Source: Caldilineaceae bacterium (GTDB lineage: Bacteria; Chloroflexota; Anaerolineae; Caldilineales; Caldilineaceae). Taken from it: 64,000 bases of DNA. The first letter of the stretch is position 1, and each line of letters begins with the position of its first letter. The DNA is taken from assembly GCA_020634755.1 (NCBI GenBank), contig JACKBC010000016.1, forward strand, positions 1 through 64,000. The letters run 5' to 3'. This document shows positions 47,622 through 56,273 of the stretch, piece by piece. The notes beneath the pieces were generated by a model that ran no database searches, was not told the DNA's origin, and worked only from the letters and a program-made list of their open reading frames with translations. Both the position numbers and the translations under genes were made by a program.

Positions 47622-48602
47622 TCAATAGCAGCCGGCCACGCGCGCCCGCAGCTGCACCAGCGGCAGCACCGTGTCGATGGTGGGCGTGGGCACGTTGACC
47701 AGCCGGCCCATCTCCTGTACGGCGGTGACCAGGGCGTCGATCTCCATGGGGCGACCGCGCTCCAGGTCTTGCAGCATGGACGTTTTGTGAGCGCCCACGG
47801 CGGCGGCGCCAGCAATGCGCTTTTCCACCTCCATGCCAAAGCGCACGCCCAATGCTTCGCCAATGGCTTGGGCTTCTAGCATCATGCCGCGCACCACCGG
47901 CTGCAGAGCGGGGTCGGTGGCCAGCACATCCAGCGTGGCGTGGGTCAGCGCGCTGAGCGGGTTGAAGCAGAGGTTGCCCCACAGCTTGATCCAGATTTCG
48001 TTGCGGATGTGGCTGCGCACGGGCGCTTTAAAACCAGCCGTTCGCAGCGCCGCGCTCAGCTGTTGCACGCGCTCGCTCTTTTCCCCGGTGGGTTCGCCCA
48101 GCGTAAACTGGTTGCCCTCAATGTGCTCGACCACGCCGGGCTCCACCACTTCGCAAGCCGGGTAGACCACGCAGCCAATGGCGCGGGCGGGACCAATCTT
48201 TTGCCACTGGCTGCCGCCCGGGTCCACGCTTTCCAATTGGCGGTGGGCCCACGGACCATCCAGGCCATAAAAGTACCACCAGGGCACGCCATTGGTGGCG
48301 GTGACCACGGCAGTCTCTGGCCCCAGCAGCGGCTGCATGGCGTCCACCACGCCGGGCACGGAGTGCGCTTTGAGCGCAATGATCACGTAATCTTGCGGGC
48401 CCAGTTCGGCAGGGTCGCTGGTGCAGCGAGGATGGGCCACGCGCGTTTCGCCATCTATGCGCAGCGTCAGCCCGTTGGCCTGCATGGCGGCCAGGTGCGG
48501 ACCGCGCGCGATCAGGCTCACGTCTACATCCTGTTCGCTTAGGGCAAGCTGTGCGCCCAAATAGCCGCCAATGGCGCCGGCGCCAAAGATGCAAATACGC
48601 AT
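47622..48602 (-). CDS. 2-dehydropantoate 2-reductase-like (ApbA/PanE family)
   Basis: A 326-residue NADPH-dependent reductase of the ketopantoate reductase family. The Rossmann motif is ICIFGAGAIGGYLGAQLA; ALKAHSVPGVV and TATNGVPWWYF follow. The catalytic Lys and later Glu are within IRNEIWIKLWGNLCFNPLSALT, and the closing helix contains TSMLQDLERGRPMEIDAL, the family's dimer/substrate motif. Whether it makes pantoate or reduces another 2-keto acid is unclear; the neighbouring CoA ligase suggests an acid-processing role. Its ATG directly abuts the TAA of the acyl-CoA synthetase. Confidence 0.88.
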   Translation of the reverse strand: MRICIFGAGAIGGYLGAQLALSEQDVDVSLIARGPHLAAMQANGLTLRIDGETRVAHPRCTSDPAELGPQDYVIIALKAHSVPGVVDAMQPLLGPETAVVTATNGVPWWYFYGLDGPWAHRQLESVDPGGSQWQKIGPARAIGCVVYPACEVVEPGVVEHIEGNQFTLGEPTGEKSERVQQLSAALRTAGFKAPVRSHIRNEIWIKLWGNLCFNPLSALTHATLDVLATDPALQPVVRGMMLEAQAIGEALGVRFGMEVEKRIAGAAAVGAHKTSMLQDLERGRPMEIDALVTAVQEMGRLVNVPTPTIDTVLPLVQLRARVAGCY

Positions 48603-50132
48603 TTAGCCCAATCCCAGCTTCTCGGCCAGGCCAATGCGCTGGAGCTTGCCGGTGGCGCCTTTGGGAATTTCGCTCAGGAAAAGAATTTTGCGCGGCGTCT
48701 TGAAATCGGCCAGCCGTTCGCCCACAAACGAACGCAGGTCGCGCTCGCTGACTTCCATGCCGTCGCGCAGCACCACGGCGGCGGCCACTTCTTCACCCAG
48801 CTTTGCATGCGGCATGGCAAAGGTGACCACCTGCTGCACGGCCGGATGCTCCATGAGCACATCATCCACTTCGCGCGGCGAAATTTTCTCGCCACCGCGA
48901 TTGATGATCTCTTTCAGCCGGCCGGTAATGGTCAGATAGCCCTCAGCGTCCATAATGCCCTGGTCGCCGGTGCGGAACCAGCCGTTGGTAAAGTTTTCGG
49001 CATTGGCTTTGGGATTGTTCTCATAGCCCAGCGTGACGTTGGGTCCCTGAATCACCACTTCACCGGTGGTATTAGCGGGCAGGAAGTTGCCCTGCTCGTC
49101 CATGATGGAAACGTTGGGGCCGGCCTGCACGCCCACGGTGCCGGGCTTGCGCGCCCGCGGCGGCAGCGGGTTGCAGGTCATCTGGTGGGCGGCTTCAGTC
49201 ATGCCATAGGCCTCAATGACGGGCGCGCGGAAGGTCTCTTCCAGTTCCTGCATCACCGGCTTGGGCAATGAAGCAGAGGACGAGCGGATAAAGCGCAAAT
49301 TGGTGTTGGCGATGATTTCGGCGTTGCGGCTGGCGCGGGCCAAAATGGCCTGATGCATGGTGGGCACCGCCGTGTACCAGGTGGGGGTTTCCGCATCCAG
49401 CCAGCCGTAGAATTGCAGCGCGTCAAAACCGGGCGTGCAGATGACGCTGGCGCCGGCGCGCAGCGTGGAGAGCACGGCGGCGATTAGCCCGTGAATGTGA
49501 AAGAGCGGCATGACGTTGAGGCAGCGGTCGGCGGCGGTGAGCGCCAAGCTGCCGCCCACGTTGCGCGCCGAGGCGCAAACGTTGCGGTGGCTCAGCGGCA
49601 CAATCTTGGGCCGCGAAGTGGTGCCGGAGGTGTGCAGCACCAGCGCCACATCATCGGGCTGGGCATAGCCGCCATTGGCTGTGGCCGCGGCGCTCATTGG
49701 TTCACGCGGGCGCAACTCAAATTGACCGGCGGGTGCATCGGCCGCAGCCACGGCTTCCAGCACCGGAATGTTGAGCGCCTGCGCCACGGTAACAGCGGGG
49801 GACGTGCTGCCTTCTTCCACGACCAGCGCCTTGGCGTTCAGGTCGGTGAGATAAAATTCAAACTCGGGCTCCCGATAGTTGGGGTTGAGCGGCGCGGTCG
49901 ACGCACCGGCGCCAATGGAGACAAAGGCCGAGGCCATGAGCGGGCCGTTGGGCAGCACAATGGCCACGCGATCGTTGCGCCCAATGCCCAACCCATTGAG
50001 GGTGGCAATGGTGGCGTCCGTGTGGGCGCGCAGCCCGGCGTAGGTGAGCGTTGGACGCCCAGGCGCGCCCAGGGCCACGGCGTCATCCTGGCCAACGGCG
50101 AGAAGTGCATGCAACGTGTTAATTTCTGACAT
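48603..50132 (-). CDS. Acyl-CoA synthetase (AMP-binding, oxalate--CoA ligase-like)
   Basis: AMP-forming acid:CoA ligase of 509 residues. The AMP/phosphate loop is VLHTSGTTSRPKIVPLSH (A3), EAYGMTEAAHQMTCNP is A5, GWFRTGDQGIMDAEGYLTI is A7, and the C-terminal flap has GGEKISPREVDDVL and a lysine motif PKGATGKLQR. The N-terminal GRPTLTYAGL and the overall pattern resemble plant/fungal oxalyl-CoA synthetases and long-chain FadD-like enzymes; the substrate is not certain. ATG 50132 begins MSEINTLHALL and is preferred to an upstream extension. First in a run with the reductase and SDR. Confidence 0.88.
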   Translation of the reverse strand: MSEINTLHALLAVGQDDAVALGAPGRPTLTYAGLRAHTDATIATLNGLGIGRNDRVAIVLPNGPLMASAFVSIGAGASTAPLNPNYREPEFEFYLTDLNAKALVVEEGSTSPAVTVAQALNIPVLEAVAAADAPAGQFELRPREPMSAAATANGGYAQPDDVALVLHTSGTTSRPKIVPLSHRNVCASARNVGGSLALTAADRCLNVMPLFHIHGLIAAVLSTLRAGASVICTPGFDALQFYGWLDAETPTWYTAVPTMHQAILARASRNAEIIANTNLRFIRSSSASLPKPVMQELEETFRAPVIEAYGMTEAAHQMTCNPLPPRARKPGTVGVQAGPNVSIMDEQGNFLPANTTGEVVIQGPNVTLGYENNPKANAENFTNGWFRTGDQGIMDAEGYLTITGRLKEIINRGGEKISPREVDDVLMEHPAVQQVVTFAMPHAKLGEEVAAAVVLRDGMEVSERDLRSFVGERLADFKTPRKILFLSEIPKGATGKLQRIGLAEKLGLG

Positions 50133-50292
50133 GATTGTGTGATTCCGTTCTATGGGTGTGATTATGCGTCTATATGGCAATTATATCATTCGCCTAGATT
50201 CCTGGCGATCCACGGGCGCTGCGTACGTCGTGTGCCAACAAAACGGAGTGGCGCCTGGCCATCCATGGGGAATGCACAAGTCGTGACAGCCG

Positions 50293-51543
50293 CTATGCCG
50301 CCGGTGGGCGCGACACATCCCAATTGCGAAATTCGCGGTGCAACAGCAGCAAAGCGAGTGCAATGGTAGCCATGAGAATGCCATTGACGCGCAGCGCCGC
50401 CAGCGGGCCCAAGGCGTTGCCCAGCCACCCCACGAAAAGCGCGCCCAGCGGCTGCGCGCCCGTTGAGAGCATGGAAGAGACGCTGAGCAGTCGGGCGCGC
50501 ATATCGGAGGGCGCCAGCATCTGGATCAAAGCGCTAACGCTGGCCAGCACCACCGGAATGTTCAGGCTGAAGCAGAAAATGCCCAGCAGCGTCAACGGCG
50601 CCCAGGTAAAGAACGAGGTGAGAACCAGCCACAGGCCCGACCAGAGCAGGGCAATGCTCAGCGCCATACCAGCGCGTTCAACCCGCTGCACTTGCGGCGC
50701 AATCACCAAAATGCCAAGCACGGCGCCCGCGCCCGACGCCCCCAACATATAGCCCACCAGTTGCGGTCCACCGTTGAGTACAATATCGGCAATGGGGGCG
50801 GCCATCTGCAAGCTGGCAAAAACAAAGAGCATAATCGACAGGCTGCACACCAGCAGGTCGGCAATGCGCGGTTTCTGCCGCACATAGCCCACGGCCTCGC
50901 CAAAATTTTGCAGCAGATTGCCGCTGGGCGGGCGGCGCATCTGCTCGGCGCGCACAATGGAAAGCGTAAAAATGACGGCGCCAAAACTGAGTCCATTGAG
51001 CAGAAAGGCGGTAGCCGTATTAAATTGGGCCACCACAAAGCCCGCCAGCGCCGGCCCCACAAAGCGCCCAATTTCAATCGCCAGCGCATAGAGCATCATG
51101 GATTTGCGAATTTCGCCCATGCCGCTTAAGTCGCCAATAAACGCGCCCTGCGATGGCATGGTAAACGAGACGGTGATACCCAGCAGCAAAGCAAAGATAA
51201 GCACTGGCCACACGACGCTGAGCCCCCGGAAGATGAGCAACGCCATACCAAACGCCAACACCATCTCCAAACTCTGCATGGCTATGAGCAGCTTGCGCCG
51301 GTCCACGCGGTCGGCAATGGAGCCGGTAAACGGCATGAGGAAAAAGGCCGGCGCCGAGGTAATGGCGGCCACAATGCCGATCCAGCGCGTGTCCTGTGTA
51401 ATTTCCCACACAAACCATTGCAGCGCCATCTGCTGCATAAAAGTGCCGGTCAGCGATACGACTTGCCCCATTAAATAGGTGCGAAAGTTGACATTTTTAA
51501 ACGGTGTAAAACTATCGAGAAACGTTGAACGTGCGGTGAGCAT
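50293..51543 (-). CDS. MFS transporter
   Basis: About 416 residues with 12 predicted hydrophobic helices, of the enterobactin-exporter/MFS_3 type. The loop 2-3 signature GSIADRVDRRKLLIAMQ is clear, and the cytoplasmic mid-loop contains QMRRPPSGNLLQNFG. The true start is ATG 51543 (MLTARSTFLDSF); the open frame upstream of this is made of a Pro-rich reading of a tandem repeat. It is a drug, siderophore or metabolite exporter by homology; the substrate is unknown. Monocistronic; the C-terminus is about 160 bases from the acyl-CoA synthetase. Confidence 0.87.
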   Translation of the reverse strand: MLTARSTFLDSFTPFKNVNFRTYLMGQVVSLTGTFMQQMALQWFVWEITQDTRWIGIVAAITSAPAFFLMPFTGSIADRVDRRKLLIAMQSLEMVLAFGMALLIFRGLSVVWPVLIFALLLGITVSFTMPSQGAFIGDLSGMGEIRKSMMLYALAIEIGRFVGPALAGFVVAQFNTATAFLLNGLSFGAVIFTLSIVRAEQMRRPPSGNLLQNFGEAVGYVRQKPRIADLLVCSLSIMLFVFASLQMAAPIADIVLNGGPQLVGYMLGASGAGAVLGILVIAPQVQRVERAGMALSIALLWSGLWLVLTSFFTWAPLTLLGIFCFSLNIPVVLASVSALIQMLAPSDMRARLLSVSSMLSTGAQPLGALFVGWLGNALGPLAALRVNGILMATIALALLLLHREFRNWDVSRPPAA

Positions 51544-51566
51544 ATGGGTCCATTCTTGATGTTGTA

Positions 51567-51650
51567 GGGTGGCAGGGTGGCAAGGTGGCAGGGTGGCAGG
51601 GTGGCAAGGTGGCAAGGTGGCAGGGCGGCAGGGTGGCAAGGTGGCAGGGT
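51567..51650. repeat. GGTGGCA(G/A)G minisatellite
   Basis: About nine tandem 9-base units GGTGGCAGG/GGTGGCAAG immediately upstream of the MFS gene (minus strand) and after the RidA gene. It reads as Pro/His repeats in one frame but has no coding role. Confidence 0.75.
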
Positions 51651-51716
51651 TTCATCGTTATGGAAGAGTACGGTGGAAAGTGCAGGGTTTTACTTTGCTC
51701 CCTTGCAACTTTGCTA

Positions 51717-52103
51717 CTATGCCGCTTTTTTATATGCGATACAGTCTATCTCCACGGCGGCGCCCAGGGCCAGATCGGCCCGGCCCACGGTGATGCGGGC
51801 GGGGGGGTCTTCGCCCATGATGGCAATGTAGGCGTGGTTCATGGCGGCAAACTCTTGCATTTGGGAGATAAACACGTTCACTTTGACCACGTCCTCAAAC
51901 GTGGCGCCACAGCCGGCCAGAATCTGCTCAATGTTGCGCAGGGTTTGTGTGGTCTGTGGGCCGATACCGCCCTCAACGAGTTCCATAGAATCAGGCTTTG
52001 TGCCAATGGTGCCGGAGACGTATATAAAGTCACCAGCGATGACGGCATGGCAAAAGGCCGGCAACTTGGCCAGCCCGTCAACGGTAATCTTTTGGATGGA
52101 CAT
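51717..52103 (-). CDS. RidA family protein
   Basis: A 128-residue RidA/YjgF/UK114 protein; family members deaminate reactive enamine/imine intermediates of pyridoxal-phosphate enzymes. AGDFIYVSGTIG, then QTLRNIEQILAGCG, VVKVNVFISQMQEF and PPARITVGRADLALGAAVEIDCIA cover the family, including the Arg (PPAR) that binds the carboxylate. A Glu before IDCIAY at the end is conserved. ATG 52103 has GGAGC upstream. It stands alone, upstream of the minisatellite and the MFS gene. Confidence 0.9.
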   Translation of the reverse strand: MSIQKITVDGLAKLPAFCHAVIAGDFIYVSGTIGTKPDSMELVEGGIGPQTTQTLRNIEQILAGCGATFEDVVKVNVFISQMQEFAAMNHAYIAIMGEDPPARITVGRADLALGAAVEIDCIAYKKAA

Positions 52104-52303
52104 GAGAAGCTCCTTGCAAAGGGGAAAAGCGCTAAGGCCATCGCGAACCTTAAAAAAGCAGGGTTAAAACCCGCGGCTGACACGGCAAAGCGCTCTCAAC
52201 CGCTTGTCATTTAGCCGCGGCGGCGGCTTTTCATTGTCAGCTGCCGGATTTATCCGTTGCTATTACGAAGTTCGCGATTGCCCTAGAAAAGCAGTTTGGT
52301 CGA

Positions 52304-52331
52304 TTGGATGTAGATAAGGCAGAATTATAAT
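52304..52331 (+). promoter_or_regulatory. Promoter placing the transcript start at the GNAT ATG
   Basis: TTGGAT (52304-52309), a 16-base spacer and TATAAT (52326-52331). With a usual 6-7 base gap the start would be at or one base from ATG 52338, and no Shine-Dalgarno exists, so a leaderless mRNA is likely. Confidence 0.5.
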
Positions 52332-52337
52332 ATACTT

Positions 52338-53270
52338 ATGCCAATAACCACACGTTCCTACACCGACGCCGATCTTCCACACTTGCAGTCTGCCTTGGCC
52401 CGCTGGATTCAACAGGCCGGCGACTGCGGATACTATCACGTGGGCAACATTGCCCATCGCATTTACGAGGGATTTAGCGGCGCGCAGCCGGTCAATCAGC
52501 TTGTTCACATTTGGGAAGAAGAGGCGGAAATTATTGGCTTTACCTATAGTTTTGTATTTGGGGCCGCCTTTTTTACCTTCACCTGCCCGCGCTATCGCGG
52601 CACCCAAGTAGAACGAGCCATGCTGCGGGCGGCCTCTGCCACCACGCGACACTTTATCCAGCAGAACCAGCACGCCGATGCGGCCGTCATCACCGACGTA
52701 TATAATTGCGACCACCGGCGTATTGCGCTGTTGACTCAACTTGGCTTTGTGCATGACCGCATGTGGGACTACATTACAGAACAGAGCCTGGCCCGGCCCC
52801 TGCCAACGCCCATTGTGCCCGCTGGTTTTGAAATCCGTTCAGCCACGCTTGCGGATTATGCGCAGTTAGCGCTGATCCGCAACAACGCGTTTAACAGCGC
52901 CTGGACGCCCGCGGCCTATCGGGATCACGTCATGCGCCGGCCACACTACCGTCCCGAAAATGAGATTGTCGCCGTTGCCCCCGATGGTCGGCTGGCGGCC
53001 TTTACCGTGATCCGCTTGGACCCCATCAACAAGGTGGGCCAGTTCGAGCCGGTGGGCACACACAGCGATTTTCGGCGTTTGGGGCTGGCCCGCGCCATGA
53101 TGCTGCACGGGTTGGCGCAGATGCAACAACAGGGCATGACGCGCGCCACGGTTGAGCATCTGGCCGAAAATGTGCCGGCGCGCGAACTGTATCGCAGCTT
53201 GGGTTTTCAGAAGAAGTACGAAACGCTGGGTTTCAAGCAAGTCCAACCCGACGCAGGCCGGGACGGCTGA
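52338..53270 (+). CDS. Tandem GNAT family N-acetyltransferase
   Basis: A 310-residue protein with two GNAT folds. The N-terminal copy (about 1-140, starting ITTRSYTDADLPHLQ) is degenerate. The C-terminal copy (about 160-295) has EIRSATLADYAQLALIRN, AVAPDGRLAAFTVIRLD and the acetyl-CoA motif V-G-T-H-S-D-F-R-R-L-G-L-A-R-A, which fits Q/RxxGxG/A as RRLGLA. The acceptor is unknown. Its promoter is immediately upstream, and it is convergent with the FAD-dependent oxidoreductase gene. Confidence 0.85.
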   Translation: MPITTRSYTDADLPHLQSALARWIQQAGDCGYYHVGNIAHRIYEGFSGAQPVNQLVHIWEEEAEIIGFTYSFVFGAAFFTFTCPRYRGTQVERAMLRAASATTRHFIQQNQHADAAVITDVYNCDHRRIALLTQLGFVHDRMWDYITEQSLARPLPTPIVPAGFEIRSATLADYAQLALIRNNAFNSAWTPAAYRDHVMRRPHYRPENEIVAVAPDGRLAAFTVIRLDPINKVGQFEPVGTHSDFRRLGLARAMMLHGLAQMQQQGMTRATVEHLAENVPARELYRSLGFQKKYETLGFKQVQPDAGRDG

Positions 53271-53295
53271 GCTTGATTCGCCATGCGTGCTGCGC

Positions 53296-54642
53296 TTACC
53301 ATCGTGGGTCCCCCACATCCACCTGTGCGGCGGCCGGTGCTTCTAAAATGCCGCCGGTTTCCACAATGCGCGTTTGCACTTGCTGAACGTCCACCTGGCG
53401 CGGCGTGGCGTTATTGCGCACGGCCAGCGCCGCCGCTATGCCCGCCGCTTGCCCCATGCCCATGGCCGTGGCGGTGACGCGGCTGGAGGCCAGCGCTTCC
53501 GACGTGGCCGAATGACAGCGCCCGGCCACCAGCAAGTTTTCCAGCTTGCCCGGCAGCAGCGTGCGGTACGGAATGTCATAGGGTGGCGTCCACGGAATGT
53601 GGTGGTAACCGGCAGCCTGCGGCGGATGGCGATCCAGCCGCCACGCACCCAGCACAATCACATCATCGTGGCGGCGGCCCTCAGCCACATCATCCCCAGT
53701 CAGCACATAGTCGCCCACAATCCGCCGCGATTCGCGAGCGCCCGCCGTGGGGCCGCTGCTCATAAAGTAGGCGTCGGCAAATTCGGGCAGTTCCGCTTGC
53801 CACAGTTCAAACATGGTCCAGGCATCTTGACGTCCCTGGATTTCGGCCTGTGTCCAATCAGCGGGATCTGTGCTATCGCCGGGAAAACGCGTGGCGTTGA
53901 AATAGACATCGCGGCCTGAAAAAGTGGCCGGATAGGGGCCGCCATAGAGGCCAATGTCGCCGCGCCGATGGGCGGCTTCCAGCACGGCGGCACAGCGACG
54001 GCGCAAATCAAACGTGGGCTCCAGATAGGCTATGCGAAAATGCAAGCTCATGGGCTGGAGCGGCTCGGCCTTCGCGCAGGGCGCGCCGGCCCAAGCGGCC
54101 ACATCCCCATCGCCGGTGCAGTCGATCACCACTTTGGGCTGGATGGCCGTCAGCCCGGCTTTATTGCTCACCAGCACGCTTTCCACCCGTCCATCACGCG
54201 CGGCCACGTCAGCCACTTGCGTGTGATACAAAATGTGGACGCCGGCCTGGCGCAGAATCTCATCGGCGGCCCGCTTAAAACGTTCCGGGTCGCAACGCGG
54301 AATGATGCGCTCGGGATGCATCTCTACAAACGAGAGATCGCCATTCACGTTATAGCGCAAGTGCGGCCCTTGCCCTGGCTGGATGACGCCCATGCGCTCT
54401 AACATTTCAAACACAATGCCGCCCACCACCGGTGCGCCGGTGCGCTCATCGACAAACCCATCAAAAGCTGAGCCGATGATGGCGGTGAAAAATCCGCCAG
54501 CAAAGCCCATGCGCTCGACGAGCATGGTGCGTGCGCCGGCGCGCGCTGCGGCCACGGCCGCGCCAATGCCGGCCAATCCGCCGCCACAAACCAGCACATC
54601 TGGCGTGGCCACAATGGGGATCTGTTTTGAGTACGTATACAT
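53296..54642 (-). CDS. FAD-dependent oxidoreductase (PF12831-type)
   Basis: A 448-residue flavoprotein. The FAD dinucleotide motif is VLVCGGGLAGIGAAVAAARAGA (residues about 17-38), shortly followed by MLVERMGFAGG; a later GDGDVAAWAGAP and a C-terminal NLLVAGRCHSATSEALASSR match the FAD_oxidored (PF12831) family. These enzymes are often found in sugar or acid catabolism; the substrate is unknown. No signal peptide. The 80-bp element array lies just upstream of its start, within 20 bases of the ATG. Confidence 0.85.
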   Translation of the reverse strand: MYTYSKQIPIVATPDVLVCGGGLAGIGAAVAAARAGARTMLVERMGFAGGFFTAIIGSAFDGFVDERTGAPVVGGIVFEMLERMGVIQPGQGPHLRYNVNGDLSFVEMHPERIIPRCDPERFKRAADEILRQAGVHILYHTQVADVAARDGRVESVLVSNKAGLTAIQPKVVIDCTGDGDVAAWAGAPCAKAEPLQPMSLHFRIAYLEPTFDLRRRCAAVLEAAHRRGDIGLYGGPYPATFSGRDVYFNATRFPGDSTDPADWTQAEIQGRQDAWTMFELWQAELPEFADAYFMSSGPTAGARESRRIVGDYVLTGDDVAEGRRHDDVIVLGAWRLDRHPPQAAGYHHIPWTPPYDIPYRTLLPGKLENLLVAGRCHSATSEALASSRVTATAMGMGQAAGIAAALAVRNNATPRQVDVQQVQTRIVETGGILEAPAAAQVDVGDPRW

Positions 54643-54661
54643 GTGGTTTCTCCTTTATCTA

Positions 54662-54921
54662 GTACACCGCAACGGTGTTGGCGATACGGACGTCGGTCTC
54701 AATTTAGGAATCCAGCCTTATCTCATGCCGTTGCGGTCTACTTGTTTATTCGTACACCGCAACGGTGTTGGCGATACGGGCTTCGGCCTCAATTCAGGAA
54801 TCCAGCCTTATCTCATGCCGTTGCGGTCTACTTGTTTATTCGTACACCGCAACGGTGTTGGCGATACGGGCTTCGGTCTCGATTTAGGAATCCAGCCTTA
54901 TCTCATGCCGTTGCGGTCTAC
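54662..54921. repeat. Tandem array of three 80-bp palindromic elements
   Basis: Copies at 54662-54741, 54752-54831 and 54842-54921, exactly 90 bases apart with a 10-base spacer (TTGTTTATTC) repeated. Each begins GTACACCGCAACGG and ends CCGTTGCGGTCTAC, its near inverse. Members differ at only a few interior positions, so this is a recent duplication. It is not a CRISPR: the spacers are identical and far too short. Confidence 0.9.
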
Positions 54922-55080
54922 TGTTTATCAGTTAATGATTATCAGATACTGCAAATATAGCCACAAAATGGCCAGAAGCACAAAGCCGATCCACTTTTAT
55001 ATGCGCCACCCACTGTTCTTTATTATATTATTTTTGCAAAATTACTAATCCTTGGGCCACAAAACAAATATTTTGATTAA

Positions 55081-55133
55081 TTTTGTAAATTTTTTACAAA
55101 ACTATTGACATTCATAAAAATTTTTGCTATTAT
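55081..55133 (+). promoter_or_regulatory. DUF2089 promoter with upstream palindromic operator
   Basis: TTGACA (55105-55110), 17 bases and TATTAT (55128-55133). A perfect 9-3-9 palindrome (TTTTGTAAA and TTTACAAAA, 55081-55101) ends four bases before the -35. This is the arrangement of an activator or repressor site, possibly for the gene's own HTH product. Confidence 0.55.
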
Positions 55134-55157
55134 TTGCACACAAAGGAGAAACAAACG

Positions 55158-55535
55158 ATGCGCAAAGTTTTGGAACAGTGTCCATCATGTGGTGGCAACG
55201 TAGAAGTAACTCGCATTAGCTGCACGCGCTGCGAAACAGAAGTAACTGGCCGCTTTGAGCTGTGTCGATTTTGCCGACTACCACCGGAAAGCGTGCAATT
55301 CTTGGAAGTTTTTATCAAAAATCGCGGGAACGTAAAGGAGATGGAGCGCGAGCTGGGCATCTCCTATTGGACCATCCGCAGCCGCATTAATGAGCTGATT
55401 GCCGAACTGGGCTTTGAAGTCGAGGCCGAGCAAGAGGAAGATATTACGCGGCAGCGACGCGAGATTTTGGAAAAGGTGGACAGCGGCGACATTGGCGTTG
55501 GTGAGGCCGCCGAACTGCTGACCAAGCTGAAGTGA
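55158..55535 (+). CDS. DUF2089 domain regulator with SHOCT-like C-terminus
   Basis: A 125-residue DUF2089 protein. Two Cys pairs at the start (CPSCGG and CTRCE, then CRFCRL) form a zinc ribbon; LEVFIKNRGNVKEMERELG and SYWTIRSRINELIAELGF form an HTH resembling the sigma-70 region 4/winged HTH class. The last 28 residues (RREILEKVDSGDIGVGEAA and ELLTKLK) are the SHOCT-like module also found at the N-terminus of the next three gene products. ATG 55158 has AAAGGAG. It is probably the cluster's regulator, and its own promoter contains a palindrome. Confidence 0.83.
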   Translation: MRKVLEQCPSCGGNVEVTRISCTRCETEVTGRFELCRFCRLPPESVQFLEVFIKNRGNVKEMERELGISYWTIRSRINELIAELGFEVEAEQEEDITRQRREILEKVDSGDIGVGEAAELLTKLK

Positions 55536-55600
55536 AATAACCCCAAAGCCAAAAATTTTGGCGACTTTTGTTGTTATTACCACAAATCACGGAGGAACCC

Positions 55601-56152
55601 ATGAATCAGGAACGCATGAAGATTTTGCAGATGTTGCAAGATGGTAAACTGTCGCTGGAAGATACCGCACGCCTGTTGGAAGCGTTGCAACAGCCAACGC
55701 CGATGCTTTCCCTGAGCGACAGCCAAAGTTCGCTGCAGCCCTATGAAGCGCCAATTGCCGAAATAAATCCCAATCGAAGCGGCGGCTTTGATCCGGCCAT
55801 TAACCTGGGCTCAAACTTTGAAGGCGCCCAGCTCGATGGCGCCAATTTTAGCGGCGCCAAGCTGCTCTTCTCCAACTTTAACAACACCAATTTCCGCCAT
55901 GCCAATTTGGAAAATGTCTGGATCGCCGCCGCCAATTTAGACAGCGCCAACCTGGCCGGCGCCAATCTGGCGGGCGCCTGCATTCTGGCCGCCAATTTAG
56001 AGGGCGCCGATCTGCAAAATGCCGATTTGCGCGACTGCACGATCCTGGGTGCTAACCTGGACAGGGTCAAATTCCGCAACGCCATAATGCCGGGCCGCCG
56101 TCTGGTCTTTGTCAATTACGAAGGCGTTATCTTCCAAGACAGCATGGCCTGA
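55601..56152 (+). CDS. Pentapeptide-repeat protein with N-terminal SHOCT-like module
   Basis: A 183-residue protein. Residues 1-30 (MNQERMKILQMLQDGKLSLE, then TARLLEAL) are the SHOCT-like module; a Ser/Gln-rich linker follows to about residue 60. From about 65 to 170 are at least 15 A(N/D)LxxAx units (GANFSGAKLLFSNFNN, ANLAGANLAGAC, ANLEGADLQNADLRD), a right-handed quadrilateral beta-helix. No DNA-gyrase-specific feature is evident. ATG 55601 follows CGGAGGA. About 65 bases after the DUF2089 stop, so probably the same transcript. Confidence 0.86.
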   Translation: MNQERMKILQMLQDGKLSLEDTARLLEALQQPTPMLSLSDSQSSLQPYEAPIAEINPNRSGGFDPAINLGSNFEGAQLDGANFSGAKLLFSNFNNTNFRHANLENVWIAAANLDSANLAGANLAGACILAANLEGADLQNADLRDCTILGANLDRVKFRNAIMPGRRLVFVNYEGVIFQDSMA

Positions 56153-56273
56153 TGGCTATACTGCGGTTGTGATGAGAAACGGCGTTTTCAATAGGCTCAG
56201 CAAGAGCAGCGAAACGCCTTTCTCATTCAGAGCTGAGTATAAAAGGCTATCGCAATTAGCAAGGAGATCTGAG

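Larger units (their letters stand above)
54643..55157. other. Divergent spacer: repeat array and regulatory region of the DUF2089 cluster
   Basis: 515 bases. The left half (54662-54921) is the tandem array of the 80-bp element; the right half is AT-rich and holds the palindrome and promoter of the DUF2089 gene (55081-55133). No gene is supported between them. Confidence 0.6.

Noticed and set aside
51543..51639. N-terminal extension of the MFS transporter through the tandem repeat
   Set aside because: It reads as repeated Pro/Cys/His units, the shadow of a minisatellite; the transporter starts at 51543.
54662..54921. Regular repeats suggestive of a CRISPR array
   Set aside because: The repeats are 80 bp and the spacers are 10 bp and identical; no cas genes nearby.
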